A program made the position numbers and the translations under genes. Positions 1 to 8,414 of a stretch of 64,000 nt of DNA are shown one piece after another. How positions within the stretch are numbered: the first letter of the stretch is position 1; each line of letters opens with the position of its first letter. The notes beneath the pieces were generated by a model, which did not search any database, was not told the DNA's origin, and worked only from the letters and a program-made list of their open reading frames with translations. This stretch comes from Achromobacter sp. RTa (GTDB lineage Bacteria > Pseudomonadota > Gammaproteobacteria > Burkholderiales > Burkholderiaceae_B): positions 62,001 to 126,000 of the forward strand of contig NZ_JPYO01000019.1 in assembly GCF_000757485.1 (NCBI RefSeq), given 5' to 3'.

Positions 1-1
1 C

Positions 2-277
2 CTGCCCGGCTTCCTGGCCTACGGCGCCTACGTCGGCGAAATCCTTGCGCCGGTCCTGATCATCGTCGGCGTTTACACCCGGCTGGGCGGCCTGCTCATC
101 GCCATCAACATGGTCGTCGCCATCCTGCTGGCGCACTCCGGCCAGATCAGCAGCCTGACCAACAATGGCGGCTGGGCGCTGGAACTGCAAGGCATGTTCC
201 TCTTCACCGGCCTGGCCATCGCCTTCATGGGCGCCGGCCGTTTCAGCCTCGCGGGCAACGGCGGCCGCTGGAACTAA
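2..277 (+). CDS. DoxX family membrane protein (3' part only)
   Basis: The open frame enters from the left edge and ends in TAA at 275-277, giving the last 91 residues. The visible part has two hydrophobic segments, around residues 10-45 (Leu/Ile/Val-rich, with a short basic turn YTRLGG) and 63-80. Its layout fits the C-terminal half of DoxX/YphA-like small inner-membrane proteins, which have four helices and are often linked to redox or sulfur metabolism. The tail ends in GGRWN. The start and any partner genes lie outside the window. A strong terminator follows at once, so this is the last gene of its transcript. The family call is from membrane pattern and overall likeness; the specific role is unknown. 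Confidence 0.7.
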   Translation: MPGFLAYGAYVGEILAPVLIIVGVYTRLGGLLIAINMVVAILLAHSGQISSLTNNGGWALELQGMFLFTGLAIAFMGAGRFSLAGNGGRWN

Positions 278-303
278 AACCCGCCACACACGGCTGGCAT
301 CGG

Positions 304-336
304 ATAGGGGTCGCTCAGGCGGCCCCTATTTTTTTT
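304..336 (+). terminator. Rho-independent terminator after the DoxX-type gene
   Basis: ATAGGGG (304-310) pairs with CCCCTAT (323-329). An inner CGC/GCG pair and one T-G wobble extend the stem, and the loop is TCAG (315-318). A run of seven T (330-336) follows directly. It lies 27 bases past the stop codon. Confidence 0.9.
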
Positions 337-790
337 GGAGAGGCAACAGCTTTGCAGCGCAGCGAATGCCTTGAACGGAAGACTGTTTTGCGGCTCCTCG
401 CAAGAATAGCCGCGCCGCCGCCGGGCCGCCCCAAGGCGGCGCAGCCCCCTCGGGACCCAAGGCAAGCATAGCCAGTGCGCTGGAGAGGCAACAGCTTTGC
501 AGCGCAGCCAATGCCTTGAACGGAAGACTGTTTTGCGGCTCCTCGCAAAAATAGCCGCGCCGCCGCCGGGCCGCTCCCAAGGCGGCGCAGCCCCCTCGGG
601 ACCCAAAGCAAGCGTAGCCAGTGCGCTGGAGAGGCAACAGCTTTGCAGCGCAGCGAATACCTTGAACGGAAGACTGTTTTGCGGCTCCTCGCAAAAATAG
701 CCGCGCCGCCGCCGGGCCGCCCCAAGGCGGCGCAGCCCCCTCGGGGGGCAGCAAGCACGCAAAGCGTGCGCAGCGTGGGGGCTCCCATCC
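337..790. repeat. Three tandem copies of a ~146-bp GC-rich intergenic repeat
   Basis: Copies begin at about 337, 482 and 628 (periods 145 and 146), each opening with GGAGAGGCAACAGC and nearly identical apart from scattered substitutions. Each holds GC-rich palindromic blocks (CCCCAAGGCGGCGCAG and CCCCCTCGGG). The third copy has a different end, running through a GCACGC/GCGTGC hairpin (755-769) into CAGCGTGGGGG. The reverse complement of this end matches the repeat at 40171-40335, so both belong to one dispersed family. Long open frames across the array on either strand repeat the same peptide and look like artefacts. The stretch from 790 to 952 holds no gene that I can support and presumably carries the promoter of the next gene. 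Confidence 0.85.
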
Positions 791-952
791 TGATACGAAC
801 GACATCGACGGTCACGAGAACGCAAACATCCGTCACCCGAAAGCTGTTTCGGAATGATTACAGTCCAGAACTCCAGGCAAGGCCCTGTGGCCTAATCCTT
901 ACGAGCGCGACCAGGGCGCAAGCCGCGCCTGGCGCTCGGCAGGAGTTGCAAA

Positions 953-1117
953 ATGAAGAAGAGTCTATTGCTGATGCTGGCGATGTCGAGCGCGTTGACC
1001 GGATGTGTGGTGGTGCCGGCCCGGCCGGCTCACTACCGCCCGGCCCCCGTCTATTACACGCCGCATTACTACTATCCGGCCTATCCCGCTCCGCATTACT
1101 ACTATCGTGGCTACTGA
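953..1117 (+). CDS. Small Tyr/Pro-rich lipoprotein (54 aa)
   Basis: The gene starts at an ATG seven bases after a clear AGGAG (941-945). The protein has two lysines, a short hydrophobic stretch and a lipobox LTGC (Cys18), so a lipidated outer- or inner-membrane protein of 37 mature residues is likely. The mature part is almost entirely Tyr, Pro, His and Ala, with two HYYY blocks and an RGY end. No catalytic domain is visible. It sits 30 bases before the YXWGXW protein and probably shares its transcript. Function unknown; a surface or scaffold role is only a guess. The gene is short enough that automated callers could miss it. Confidence 0.75.
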   Translation: MKKSLLLMLAMSSALTGCVVVPARPAHYRPAPVYYTPHYYYPAYPAPHYYYRGY

Positions 1118-1147
1118 TCCGCGCGCCAGTTGCGCAAAGGAATAACC

Positions 1148-2506
1148 ATGACTCGCCAATCCCGGATCCTCCATGCGCGGCCTCTCGCCGCCGCCATCCT
1201 GCTGGCCGCCTGTGCCGGCGCCGCGGCGCAGACCTATGAACCGCCGCCCGCCCCCGCGGCCCCTGCCTATGACGGGGGCGACCCCTCGGACGCCAATCTA
1301 GCGCTGGTGGACCGAAGCCCCGAGCCTCCGCCGCCCTTGCCCGTCTATGTCCAGCCGCCCGCCCCCGCGGACGGCTATATCTGGGTGCCGGGCTACTGGA
1401 GCCGCAATCGCTACGGCTTCTTCTGGGTGCCCGGCGCGTGGGTGCTCGCGCCCTATGCAGGCGCGCTCTGGACCCCCGGCTACTGGGGCTTCGTCAACGG
1501 CCTGTACATCTGGAACGCCGGCTATTGGGGGCCCCACGTGGGTTTCTATGGCGGCATCAACTATGGTTTCGGCTACACGGGCCTGGGCTACGTCGGAGGC
1601 TACTGGAAGCGCGACCGCTTCTACTACAACCGCTCCGTCACGAACGTGAACATCACGCGCGTCACCAACGTCTACAACCACACCGTGGTCGTGAACAAGG
1701 TGGACAACCGCCGCGTCAGCTATCACGGCGGCCCTTCGGGCATCCAGCGCCGGGCCGATCCTCGCGAACTCGCCGCACGCAAAGAACGCCATGCTCCGCC
1801 CACTCAGGCGCAGCGTGGCTATGTCCGCGATGCCGGCAGGGACCGCAATCAATTCTATGAACACAACAAGGGCCGTCCGCCCCAGGCCTACCTGGACCAT
1901 CACGACGACAACGGCAGGCGGCCCGAAGGCCGCCGCCCGGAACAGGATGTCCGGCAGGGAAACGGACCGGACAATGGGCGGGGCAACCAGGATCGCGGCC
2001 AGGGCGGCCGCCGGGACGCGCCGCAACAGGCCCAGCAACCGCCGCGGAATCCGCAGGCCCAGGACCAGGCTCGCCAACAGCGGCAACGCGACGACCAGGT
2101 TCGCCGGCAGCAACAAGGCGAACAGCAGGCGCAGCAGCAGGCTCGCCAGCAGCAGCAACGCGAACAGCAGGCCCAGCAGCAGGCCCGCCAGCAGCAGCAA
2201 CGCGAACAGCAGGCCCAGCAGCAGGCCCGCCAACAGCAACAGCGCGAACAGCAGGCCCAGCAGCATGCCCGACAGCAGCAACAACGCGAACAGCAGGCCC
2301 AGCAACAGGCCCGCCAGCAGCAACAGCGCGAACAGCAGGCCCAGCAGCAGGCCCGCCAGCAGCAGCAACGCGAACAGCAGGCCCGCCAGCAGCAACAACG
2401 CGCGCAGCAGGCCCAGCAGCAATCCCGCCAGCAAGGAGGCGAAGGCCGTGGCCGCGATCAGCCGCGCGGAGACGGCAACGGCCGGGGCCAGTCGGGACGC
2501 GATTGA
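1148..2506 (+). CDS. YXWGXW repeat-containing exported protein with Gln-rich repeat tail
   Basis: 452 residues if started at the ATG at 1148, which has AAAGG about six bases upstream; an in-frame start at 1130 lacks this. The N-terminus is an export signal with a possible lipobox LAAC (Cys22), though type I cleavage near AAA-Q is also possible. Residues about 60-160 contain several GYW/WVPG/WTPGYW motifs of the YXWGXW family, whose function is not established. From residue 325 to about 429 the protein is built from EQQAQQQARQQQQR units (six full, one short, one degenerate), predicted helical or disordered. The C-terminus is Gly/Arg/Asp-rich. It is probably co-transcribed with the Tyr-rich lipoprotein just upstream. 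Confidence 0.8.
   Translation: MTRQSRILHARPLAAAILLAACAGAAAQTYEPPPAPAAPAYDGGDPSDANLALVDRSPEPPPPLPVYVQPPAPADGYIWVPGYWSRNRYGFFWVPGAWVLAPYAGALWTPGYWGFVNGLYIWNAGYWGPHVGFYGGINYGFGYTGLGYVGGYWKRDRFYYNRSVTNVNITRVTNVYNHTVVVNKVDNRRVSYHGGPSGIQRRADPRELAARKERHAPPTQAQRGYVRDAGRDRNQFYEHNKGRPPQAYLDHHDDNGRRPEGRRPEQDVRQGNGPDNGRGNQDRGQGGRRDAPQQAQQPPRNPQAQDQARQQRQRDDQVRRQQQGEQQAQQQARQQQQREQQAQQQARQQQQREQQAQQQARQQQQREQQAQQHARQQQQREQQAQQQARQQQQREQQAQQQARQQQQREQQARQQQQRAQQAQQQSRQQGGEGRGRDQPRGDGNGRGQSGRD
2120..2434 (+). repeat. 42-bp in-frame tandem repeat encoding EQQAQQQARQQQQR
   Basis: Six units of exactly 42 bp run from 2120 to 2371, then a 30-bp shortened unit (2372-2401) and a degenerate one to 2434. Units differ mostly by synonymous CAG/CAA changes and one Gln to His. 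The copy number is open to slippage or recombination without breaking the frame. Confidence 0.9.
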
Positions 2507-2603
2507 CGGCGCAGGGGCGCATCGCCCCCTGGACCCTCGCCGCCCGCGGGACTACAGTACGACGAATGCCGGCTCACGGCGCGAGACACAGAAGGAGATT
2601 CCG

Positions 2604-3143
2604 ATGAAGCGCATTGCCAATTGCCTGTTGCTATGCGGCCTGCTGGCCGGCGCGCCGGCCCACGCCGCGCTGACGGTGGGAGCCCCGGCTCCAGACTTCA
2701 GCGCCCAGGCTACGCTGGGCGGCAATGTCTTTACGTTCAAGCTGAACGAAGCGCTCAAGCAAGGCCCCGTCGTGCTGTACTTCTTTCCGGCGGCCTTCAC
2801 GCAGGGCTGCACCATCGAAGCGCACAACTTCGCCGAAGCCACGGACGAATACAAGTCGCTGGGCGCCACTGTCATCGGCGTGTCGACGGACAACATCGAC
2901 ACCCTGAACAAATTCTCGGTCAGCGAATGCCGCAGCAAGTTCGCGGTGGCCGCCGACGGCGACGGCAAGATCATGAAGGCTTATGACGCCGTGCACGACA
3001 AGCGCCCGGAGTACGCACAGCGCGTCTCCTACGTCATCTCGCCGCAGGGCAGGATCCTGTATGAATTCACGGACATGAGCCCCGAGTCCCACGTCGCCAA
3101 CACCATGCGCGCGTTGCGCGAATGGAAAGCGGGCAACAAATAG
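2604..3143 (+). CDS. Exported AhpC/TSA-type peroxiredoxin
   Basis: 179 residues; ATG seven bases after GAAGGAG (2591-2597). A signal peptide ending APAHA (cleavage after about residue 21) places it in the periplasm. The thioredoxin-like peroxiredoxin fold carries the motif P-x(3)-T-x(2)-C (residues 62-69) with the peroxidatic Cys69 and Thr66. A second cysteine, Cys109 in the SECR motif, lies 40 residues later and could be the resolving cysteine. This spacing differs from the five-residue spacing of bacterioferritin comigratory protein and from a C-terminal resolver in AhpC. It would reduce hydroperoxides in the periplasm with an unknown thiol reductant. Family call firm; exact class not. Confidence 0.88.
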   Translation: MKRIANCLLLCGLLAGAPAHAALTVGAPAPDFSAQATLGGNVFTFKLNEALKQGPVVLYFFPAAFTQGCTIEAHNFAEATDEYKSLGATVIGVSTDNIDTLNKFSVSECRSKFAVAADGDGKIMKAYDAVHDKRPEYAQRVSYVISPQGRILYEFTDMSPESHVANTMRALREWKAGNK

Positions 3144-3161
3144 GCAGGCGGCCCGCGCCTC

Positions 3162-4607
3162 TCAGTGGAACGGCCAGACCGTGGGGTGCGTGCCCGGGGG
3201 GCTGGAAGGACGGGTCCAACGGGCCGGCGTTTCCGAGAATTGCGCGGCATGGCGCACCGCGATCAATTCGCCGAAGCCCGAAGGCTCGGTCTCCAGCAGG
3301 CCGTCGAAACCGGGCATCGGACAGGCCAGGCCGCCTTCTACCCGCCCCAGGCTGCGCAACCAGTGCGCGGTCTGCGCCAGCGATACCTGCACATGCCAGC
3401 TGCCGCCTTCCGTCGCCTGGCGCGCCAGCGCGGCCTGCGCGCCGAACGCCATCAGGTAGCCGGATGCATGGTCCAGGATCTGCATCGGCAACGGCTTGGG
3501 CGCGTCCTGGCCCGCCGCCTGCGCTTCCGCATGGTTGAAGCCGGTGGCCGTCTGCACAAGGGAATCGAAACCCCGGCGGTTGGCCCACGGGCCGGCGTTG
3601 CCATAGGCGGACAGGGAAACGTAGACGATGCCCGGGCGGATGCGGGCCGCGTCCCGGGGCCCGAAGCCCAGCGCGGCCAGGCCGCCCGGCCGGTAACCTT
3701 GCACGAACACGTGCGCGCTGCGCAGCAGGTTGCCCAGGGCGATGCGGCCGTCGGCCGTGTCCAGGTCCGCCAGAACCGAGAGCTTGCCCCGGCTGGTGTC
3801 AATGATGTTGTCGATATTGGGCAGTTGCGGAGAATTGACCAGCATCACGTCGGCGCCATAAGCGGCCAGCGCCCTGCCGCAAACCGGCCCCGCGATGATG
3901 CGGGTGAGATCGAGGACGCGGATGTCCTTGAGCGGCCGGGCGTCATGCCCGTACTTGGGCAAGGGCCGCGGGTCGGCTTCCCCGATGCGTTCGATCGTCA
4001 GCAAGGGCTGCGCGGCCACCGCCTGGCCCTGGGGGTGGCGGTCCCACTCGTCGAAGCTGCGCATGGCGGCTACGGCCAGCCCCGCGTCGGCGGCCACCTG
4101 CTCGAAATCGAATGCGTTCCAGCGTCCCAGGGCGCGCTCGACGGCCGCGCGCGTCGCACCGTCGCCGGGCGGGCAGCCCAGCAGCGCCAGCGCGCCATCG
4201 CGATGATGGGCGAAATTGGCATGGATGCGGACCCAGCTGCCATCCCCGCAACGGTACAGGCCCGTGATGGGGTCCCAGGGGTTGGGCGTAATGCCGTTGA
4301 TCTTGAAATGGCTGCGGCATTCCTGCGCGGCGTGCAGCATGTCGACGCTGACCTGCTGCCTGGCGCCGCCCCGCAAGTGCCAGATCTCGGCGGCGGCCAG
4401 GGCGGCCGCGGCCACGCTGGCCTGTGCCGCCGCGCCGACGGCAAACGACGAAGGAAGGACGGGATCGGCGCCTGTGAGCACGACATGGCCAAGCGATTCG
4501 TCCGGAAGGTCGACCGAGCGCCAGAGCTTCTGCAGTACGTCGAGCGGAGTCTTGGCAGGTGCGCGGCCTTTCAGAAAGGACGGGCGTAGGTCCATCAGAT
4601 TTCCCAT
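3162..4607 (-). CDS. CaiB/BaiF family CoA transferase
   Basis: 481 residues from the ATG at 4607 (MGNLMDLRP); the frame stays open further upstream but without a better start. Class III CoA transferases move CoA between carboxylic acids. Family features here are the central block RVLDLTRIIAGPVCGR (near residues 250-265), followed by the ADVMLVNSP strand and the later YRPGGLAALGFGP and GPWANRRGFDSL motifs. The protein is longer than the usual roughly 400 residues because of an N-terminal half that resembles a degenerate second copy, as in some two-domain members. The substrate cannot be inferred from the neighbours. It is divergent from the photolyase gene. Confidence 0.85.
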   Translation of the reverse strand: MGNLMDLRPSFLKGRAPAKTPLDVLQKLWRSVDLPDESLGHVVLTGADPVLPSSFAVGAAAQASVAAAALAAAEIWHLRGGARQQVSVDMLHAAQECRSHFKINGITPNPWDPITGLYRCGDGSWVRIHANFAHHRDGALALLGCPPGDGATRAAVERALGRWNAFDFEQVAADAGLAVAAMRSFDEWDRHPQGQAVAAQPLLTIERIGEADPRPLPKYGHDARPLKDIRVLDLTRIIAGPVCGRALAAYGADVMLVNSPQLPNIDNIIDTSRGKLSVLADLDTADGRIALGNLLRSAHVFVQGYRPGGLAALGFGPRDAARIRPGIVYVSLSAYGNAGPWANRRGFDSLVQTATGFNHAEAQAAGQDAPKPLPMQILDHASGYLMAFGAQAALARQATEGGSWHVQVSLAQTAHWLRSLGRVEGGLACPMPGFDGLLETEPSGFGELIAVRHAAQFSETPARWTRPSSPPGTHPTVWPFH

Positions 4608-4855
4608 AGCGTTCACTTGCTCTAGTCGTTTACTTGGATTACAGGCCGGGGCCCCTGCCGCGTCAATACTTACGAAACGCCAGCGTGTTTCATGGTTTGA
4701 CGGTTGCGCGGCCCAGCCGCGCCCGACCGGACACATCTACTCGTAGTTTTTACATCATCTTCCACGCCTCGCGGGCCGCTGCGCCCAGTCCCGTGCAATA
4801 TAGAATGCCTGCCGTGCCCGCCCGTGCCGCGGGCAATCCTCCCCCCTGGACCTCC

Positions 4856-6289
4856 ATGAATACGCTGCTCTGGCTGCGCACCGACCTGCGGGCGCATGAC
4901 AACCCGGCGCTTGCGGCAGCCGCCGAGAGCGGCTCCGTGACCGCGCTGTTCCTGACCGCGCCGGGCCAATGGCGCATGCACGGCGACGCGCCGGCCAAGG
5001 TGGACTTCTGGCTGCGCAATCTGCGCGAGCTTTCGGGCGGACTGGGCCGGCTGGGCATACCGCTCAAGCTACTGACCGTGCGCGACTGGAGCGAAGCGCC
5101 CGAGGCGCTGGCGGGATTCTGCCAGGCCCACGCCATCGGCCATGTCCATGCCAACGCCGAATGGGCCGTCAATGAACGCCGCCGCGACGCCGCGGTCGCC
5201 GACCGCCTGCGGGCCATGGAGGTGGGCTGGACCCTGCACCATGGCGCGTCGCTCCTGCGTCCCGGCACCGTGCTTACCGGCAAGGGCGAGTGCTATCGCG
5301 TCTATACCCCCTACGCGCGCGCCTGCCGCGAACGGCTGCGCACTGCGCCGCCCCGCGCCATACCGGCGCCTCGCCCGCAGTCGCCCCCTGCCTGGCGGGC
5401 CGACTCCCTGCCCGGGTCGTTCGAAGGGTTCAGCGCTCCGGACGACGCCGTAAAGGCCCTGTGGCCTGCGGGCGAAGCCGCCGCCGCAGAGCGCCTGGAT
5501 GCCTTCGCCGACGGGGCGATCGATGCATACCACGAGCAGCGCGACTTCCCTGGCCTGCCCGCCACCAGTTGCCTGTCGCCTTATCTGGCCGCGGGCGTGC
5601 TGTCGCCCGGCCAGGCCTTGCGCGCCGCGCTGAGTGCCAACCACGGCGAACTGGACAGCGGCAAGGCAGGCGCATCCGCCTGGATCGATGAGCTGCTATG
5701 GCGCGAGTTCTACCAGCATCTCCTGGCCGCGCATCCCGCTCTATCCATGCACCGGCCCATGAAACCGGAGACGGCCGCGGTGCCCTGGCGCCATGCGCCC
5801 GAAGACCTGCGCGCCTGGCAACAGGGCCGCACGGGCGTTCCCATCGTGGACGCCGCCATGCGCCAGCTGCAGGCGCTGGGCTGGATGCACAATCGCCTGC
5901 GCATGGTGGCGGCCATGTTCCTGTCGAAGAACCTGCTCATCGACTGGCGTGAAGGCGAGGCCTGGTTCATGTCGCAGCTGGTGGATGGCGATCTGGCCTC
6001 CAACAACGGCGGCTGGCAATGGAGCGCATCCACCGGCGCCGATGCAGTGCCGTACTTCCGCGTCTTCAATCCGCTGTCGCAATCGCGGCGGTTCGATCCG
6101 GACGGCTCGTTCCTGCGCGCATGGCTGCCGGAACTGGCGCACCTGGACAAACATGCCATCCACGATCCCAGCCCGATGGAACGCGCGGCCGCCTCCTACC
6201 CTGCTGCCATCGTCGACCTGGCTCAGAGCCGCCTGCGGGCGCTGGAGGCGTTCGGCGGGCTGCCTCGCGCGCCCGCCGCGAACGCTTGA
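4856..6289 (+). CDS. phrB: Deoxyribodipyrimidine photo-lyase (class I CPD photolyase)
   Basis: 477 residues, the usual length for bacterial CPD photolyases. It repairs UV-made cyclobutane pyrimidine dimers using light and FAD. The N-terminal Rossmann antenna domain starts [19 protein letters not shown]. The C-terminal FAD-binding domain carries the signature region [17 protein letters not shown] and [14 protein letters not shown], and an FNP motif further on. The chosen ATG begins the antenna domain exactly; the frame is open upstream but the extra 74 residues have no family likeness. A TATAGAAT sequence at 4799-4806 could be the -10 element. The gene runs head-on into the TPR gene, with stops six bases apart. 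Confidence 0.93.
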   Translation: MNTLLWLRTDLRAHDNPALAAAAESGSVTALFLTAPGQWRMHGDAPAKVDFWLRNLRELSGGLGRLGIPLKLLTVRDWSEAPEALAGFCQAHAIGHVHANAEWAVNERRRDAAVADRLRAMEVGWTLHHGASLLRPGTVLTGKGECYRVYTPYARACRERLRTAPPRAIPAPRPQSPPAWRADSLPGSFEGFSAPDDAVKALWPAGEAAAAERLDAFADGAIDAYHEQRDFPGLPATSCLSPYLAAGVLSPGQALRAALSANHGELDSGKAGASAWIDELLWREFYQHLLAAHPALSMHRPMKPETAAVPWRHAPEDLRAWQQGRTGVPIVDAAMRQLQALGWMHNRLRMVAAMFLSKNLLIDWREGEAWFMSQLVDGDLASNNGGWQWSASTGADAVPYFRVFNPLSQSRRFDPDGSFLRAWLPELAHLDKHAIHDPSPMERAAASYPAAIVDLAQSRLRALEAFGGLPRAPAANA

Positions 6290-6295
6290 CGCGCC

Positions 6296-6628
6296 TCAGG
6301 CGCCGGCCGCGGCGTCCTTGTCCAGGCGCTTGAGGAATACCTGCAATTCCTTCACCACCTGCTGATCGCCCCGCGCCTGGGCGGCCTGAAGGCCGGACTC
6401 CCAGGCCGTGCGCGCCCCGGCCTTGTCTCCGCGTCCCAGGCAGGCCTTGCCCAGCCATTTCCACGCGACGGAATACGCGGGATCGAACGCCAGCGCCGCG
6501 CGCAGATGCTCCTCGGCTTCCTGAAAACAATCCTGCTCCGCGTAGGCCTTGCCCAGGGAAAATCGCAACAGCATGTTGTCCGTTCCCTTGGCCAGCATCG
6601 CCTCAAGACGCTCGATCATTCCTTCCAT
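6296..6628 (-). CDS. Small tetratricopeptide-repeat protein
   Basis: 110 residues; the ATG at 6628 follows AAGGAGGG, a strong ribosome site. It contains about two and a half TPR units ([25 protein letters not shown], then [16 protein letters not shown]..). There is no signal peptide, so it is a cytosolic protein-binding adaptor. Partner unknown. It converges with the photolyase gene and is divergent from the DUF1800 gene, 211 bases away. Confidence 0.85.
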   Translation of the reverse strand: MEGMIERLEAMLAKGTDNMLLRFSLGKAYAEQDCFQEAEEHLRAALAFDPAYSVAWKWLGKACLGRGDKAGARTAWESGLQAAQARGDQQVVKELQVFLKRLDKDAAAGA

Positions 6629-6839
6629 TGCCGCCCTCCTTCAGGCGCTTGCGCATCTCTGCCATCCGCCATGATAGGACGGCGGCCGCCCGGCGCCGGC
6701 AAAAGCCCCGCGCGGCGCCCGGACTTGGGCGATGGCAGGATGCGATCCGTTTCCTTGCGTTTCAAGACGCGCTCGGCGGGGAAACTTGCCGCGATTATCC
6801 TGTCACATCTCGATTGGCCCCAAGGAGGGTTTCCATCCC

Positions 6840-8369
6840 ATGTTGCCAGCCCATCTGCGGCGCGTCCTACCCTTGCTGTTGCTCCCGTTGGCCGCATGCG
6901 CCCTGGCCCAAGCGGACGTCGACGCCAAAACGCGCGAAGCGGCGCTGGTCAACCGCGTGACCTGGGGCGCAACGCCCGCAGAACTGGCTCGCATGCAGCA
7001 AGTAGGCGCCGAACGCTACCTGCACGCGCAATTGCATCCCGTATCCCAGGACAAGCTGCCGGCCGCTGTACAGCAACGCATCGACGCCCTCTCAATTTCG
7101 CGCACTTCCGACGAGGCGGCGCGAGCCACGCAGATCAGCATGCGACAAAAGGCGAACAAACTACCGCCCGACGAGAAGATCAAAGCTATGCGCGAAGCGC
7201 GGCGGTTCTCGATTCGGCGCGCCGCGGAAGTCAACGACCGCGCCCTGTGGCGCGCGCTCTATTCGGCCAACCAGCTGCAGGACCAGATGACCTGGTTCTG
7301 GATGAACCATTTCAACGTCGATCTGAACAAAGGCGACGTGGGCGTTTTCCTGTCGCAGTATGAAGACCGAGCCATTCGTCCACATGCGTTGGGTAAATTC
7401 CGGGACCTACTGTCGGCTACGATGCGCGCGCCGGCGATGCTGATCTACCTGGACAATACCCAGAACGCCGCCGGCAAGATCAACGAAAACTATGCGCGCG
7501 AACTGATGGAGCTGCACACGCTGGGCGTGGGCGGCGGTTACTCGCAGACGGATGTGCAGGAACTGGCCCGCATCCTGACTGGGCTAGGCATCAGCAACAA
7601 GCCGGAGCCGCCGAAGGTCAAGCGCGAATGGCGCGACAAGGTCGTCCAGGAGGGGCTGTTCCTCTTCAATCCCGCGCGCCACGATTTCGGTGAAAAGAAA
7701 TTCCTCGGCCACCGCATCGCCGGAACCGGCATGCAGGAGGTCGATAAGGCCGCCGAGCTGCTGGCGCGCAATCCCGCGACCGCGAAGCACGTCAGCGGCA
7801 AGCTGGCCGTGTACTTCATGGGCGATGCGCCCCCCGCCTCCGTCGTCGATAAGATGGCCAGGACATTCCTGGCCTCGGACGGCGACATCGCGGCCACACT
7901 CAAGACGCTGTTCGATTCTCCGGAGTTCTCGGCATCCCTGAAGAAGGGAATATTCAAGGACCCCGTCCATTACGTCTATTCCTCGTTGCGGTTGGCCTAT
8001 GGAGGCATGCCGCCCATCCTCAATCCGAAGATGGGAGTCGGCATGCTGAAGCAGCTCGGCCAGCCCCTGAACCAGCGCCTGACGCCCGACGGCTACCCCA
8101 TGAGCAAGTCCGACTGGGCCGGTTCGGGCCAGATGACGACGCGTTTCGAAGTCGCCAGCGTCATCGCCGGCGCGCCCCAGCGCTTCTACAAGGTAGGCGG
8201 CGACGACCCGACGGACCTGCCGCCACTGCCCGACCTGCTGAAAGCGAACGCCGGCAACGGCCTGTTCGCGGGGCTCTCGTCCGCCACGCGGGAGGCGATC
8301 GAGCAGGCCAAGTCGCGCAGCAAGGCCAACACCTACCTGCTGGCCTCGCCGGAGTTCATGCTCCGCTAG
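6840..8369 (+). CDS. Exported DUF1800 family protein
   Basis: 509 residues from the ATG at 6840, preceded by AAGGAGGG. The N-terminus has arginines, a Leu-rich stretch and LAAC (Cys20), so it is exported by Sec as a lipoprotein or cleaved after ALA. The body matches DUF1800 proteins: an early LVNRVTWGATPAEL motif, a middle MTWFWMNHFNVDLNKG block, and YARELMELHTLGV. Biochemical function is unknown. It is followed 45 bases later by a DUF1501 gene, the usual partner of this family, so the two very likely act together outside the cytoplasm. Confidence 0.88.
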   Translation: MLPAHLRRVLPLLLLPLAACALAQADVDAKTREAALVNRVTWGATPAELARMQQVGAERYLHAQLHPVSQDKLPAAVQQRIDALSISRTSDEAARATQISMRQKANKLPPDEKIKAMREARRFSIRRAAEVNDRALWRALYSANQLQDQMTWFWMNHFNVDLNKGDVGVFLSQYEDRAIRPHALGKFRDLLSATMRAPAMLIYLDNTQNAAGKINENYARELMELHTLGVGGGYSQTDVQELARILTGLGISNKPEPPKVKREWRDKVVQEGLFLFNPARHDFGEKKFLGHRIAGTGMQEVDKAAELLARNPATAKHVSGKLAVYFMGDAPPASVVDKMARTFLASDGDIAATLKTLFDSPEFSASLKKGIFKDPVHYVYSSLRLAYGGMPPILNPKMGVGMLKQLGQPLNQRLTPDGYPMSKSDWAGSGQMTTRFEVASVIAGAPQRFYKVGGDDPTDLPPLPDLLKANAGNGLFAGLSSATREAIEQAKSRSKANTYLLASPEFMLR

Positions 8370-8414
8370 GGCCGGGGCGAGGCTTCTACCATCAACAGGT
8401 CCCAGGAGAACACC

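Noticed and set aside
337-790. Possible CRISPR array
   Set aside because: Units of about 146 bp are contiguous, with no short repeats separated by unique spacers, and no cas genes are near.
274-836. Overlapping minus-strand open frames of 159-183 residues across the 146-bp repeats
   Set aside because: They repeat the same Arg/Ala/Cys-rich peptide in every unit, lack ribosome sites and follow the repeat, not a protein family.
1298-2434. 378-residue minus-strand frame opposite the YXWGXW gene
   Set aside because: Its Leu-rich repeats are the antisense reading of the Gln-rich tail; no start signal or family likeness.
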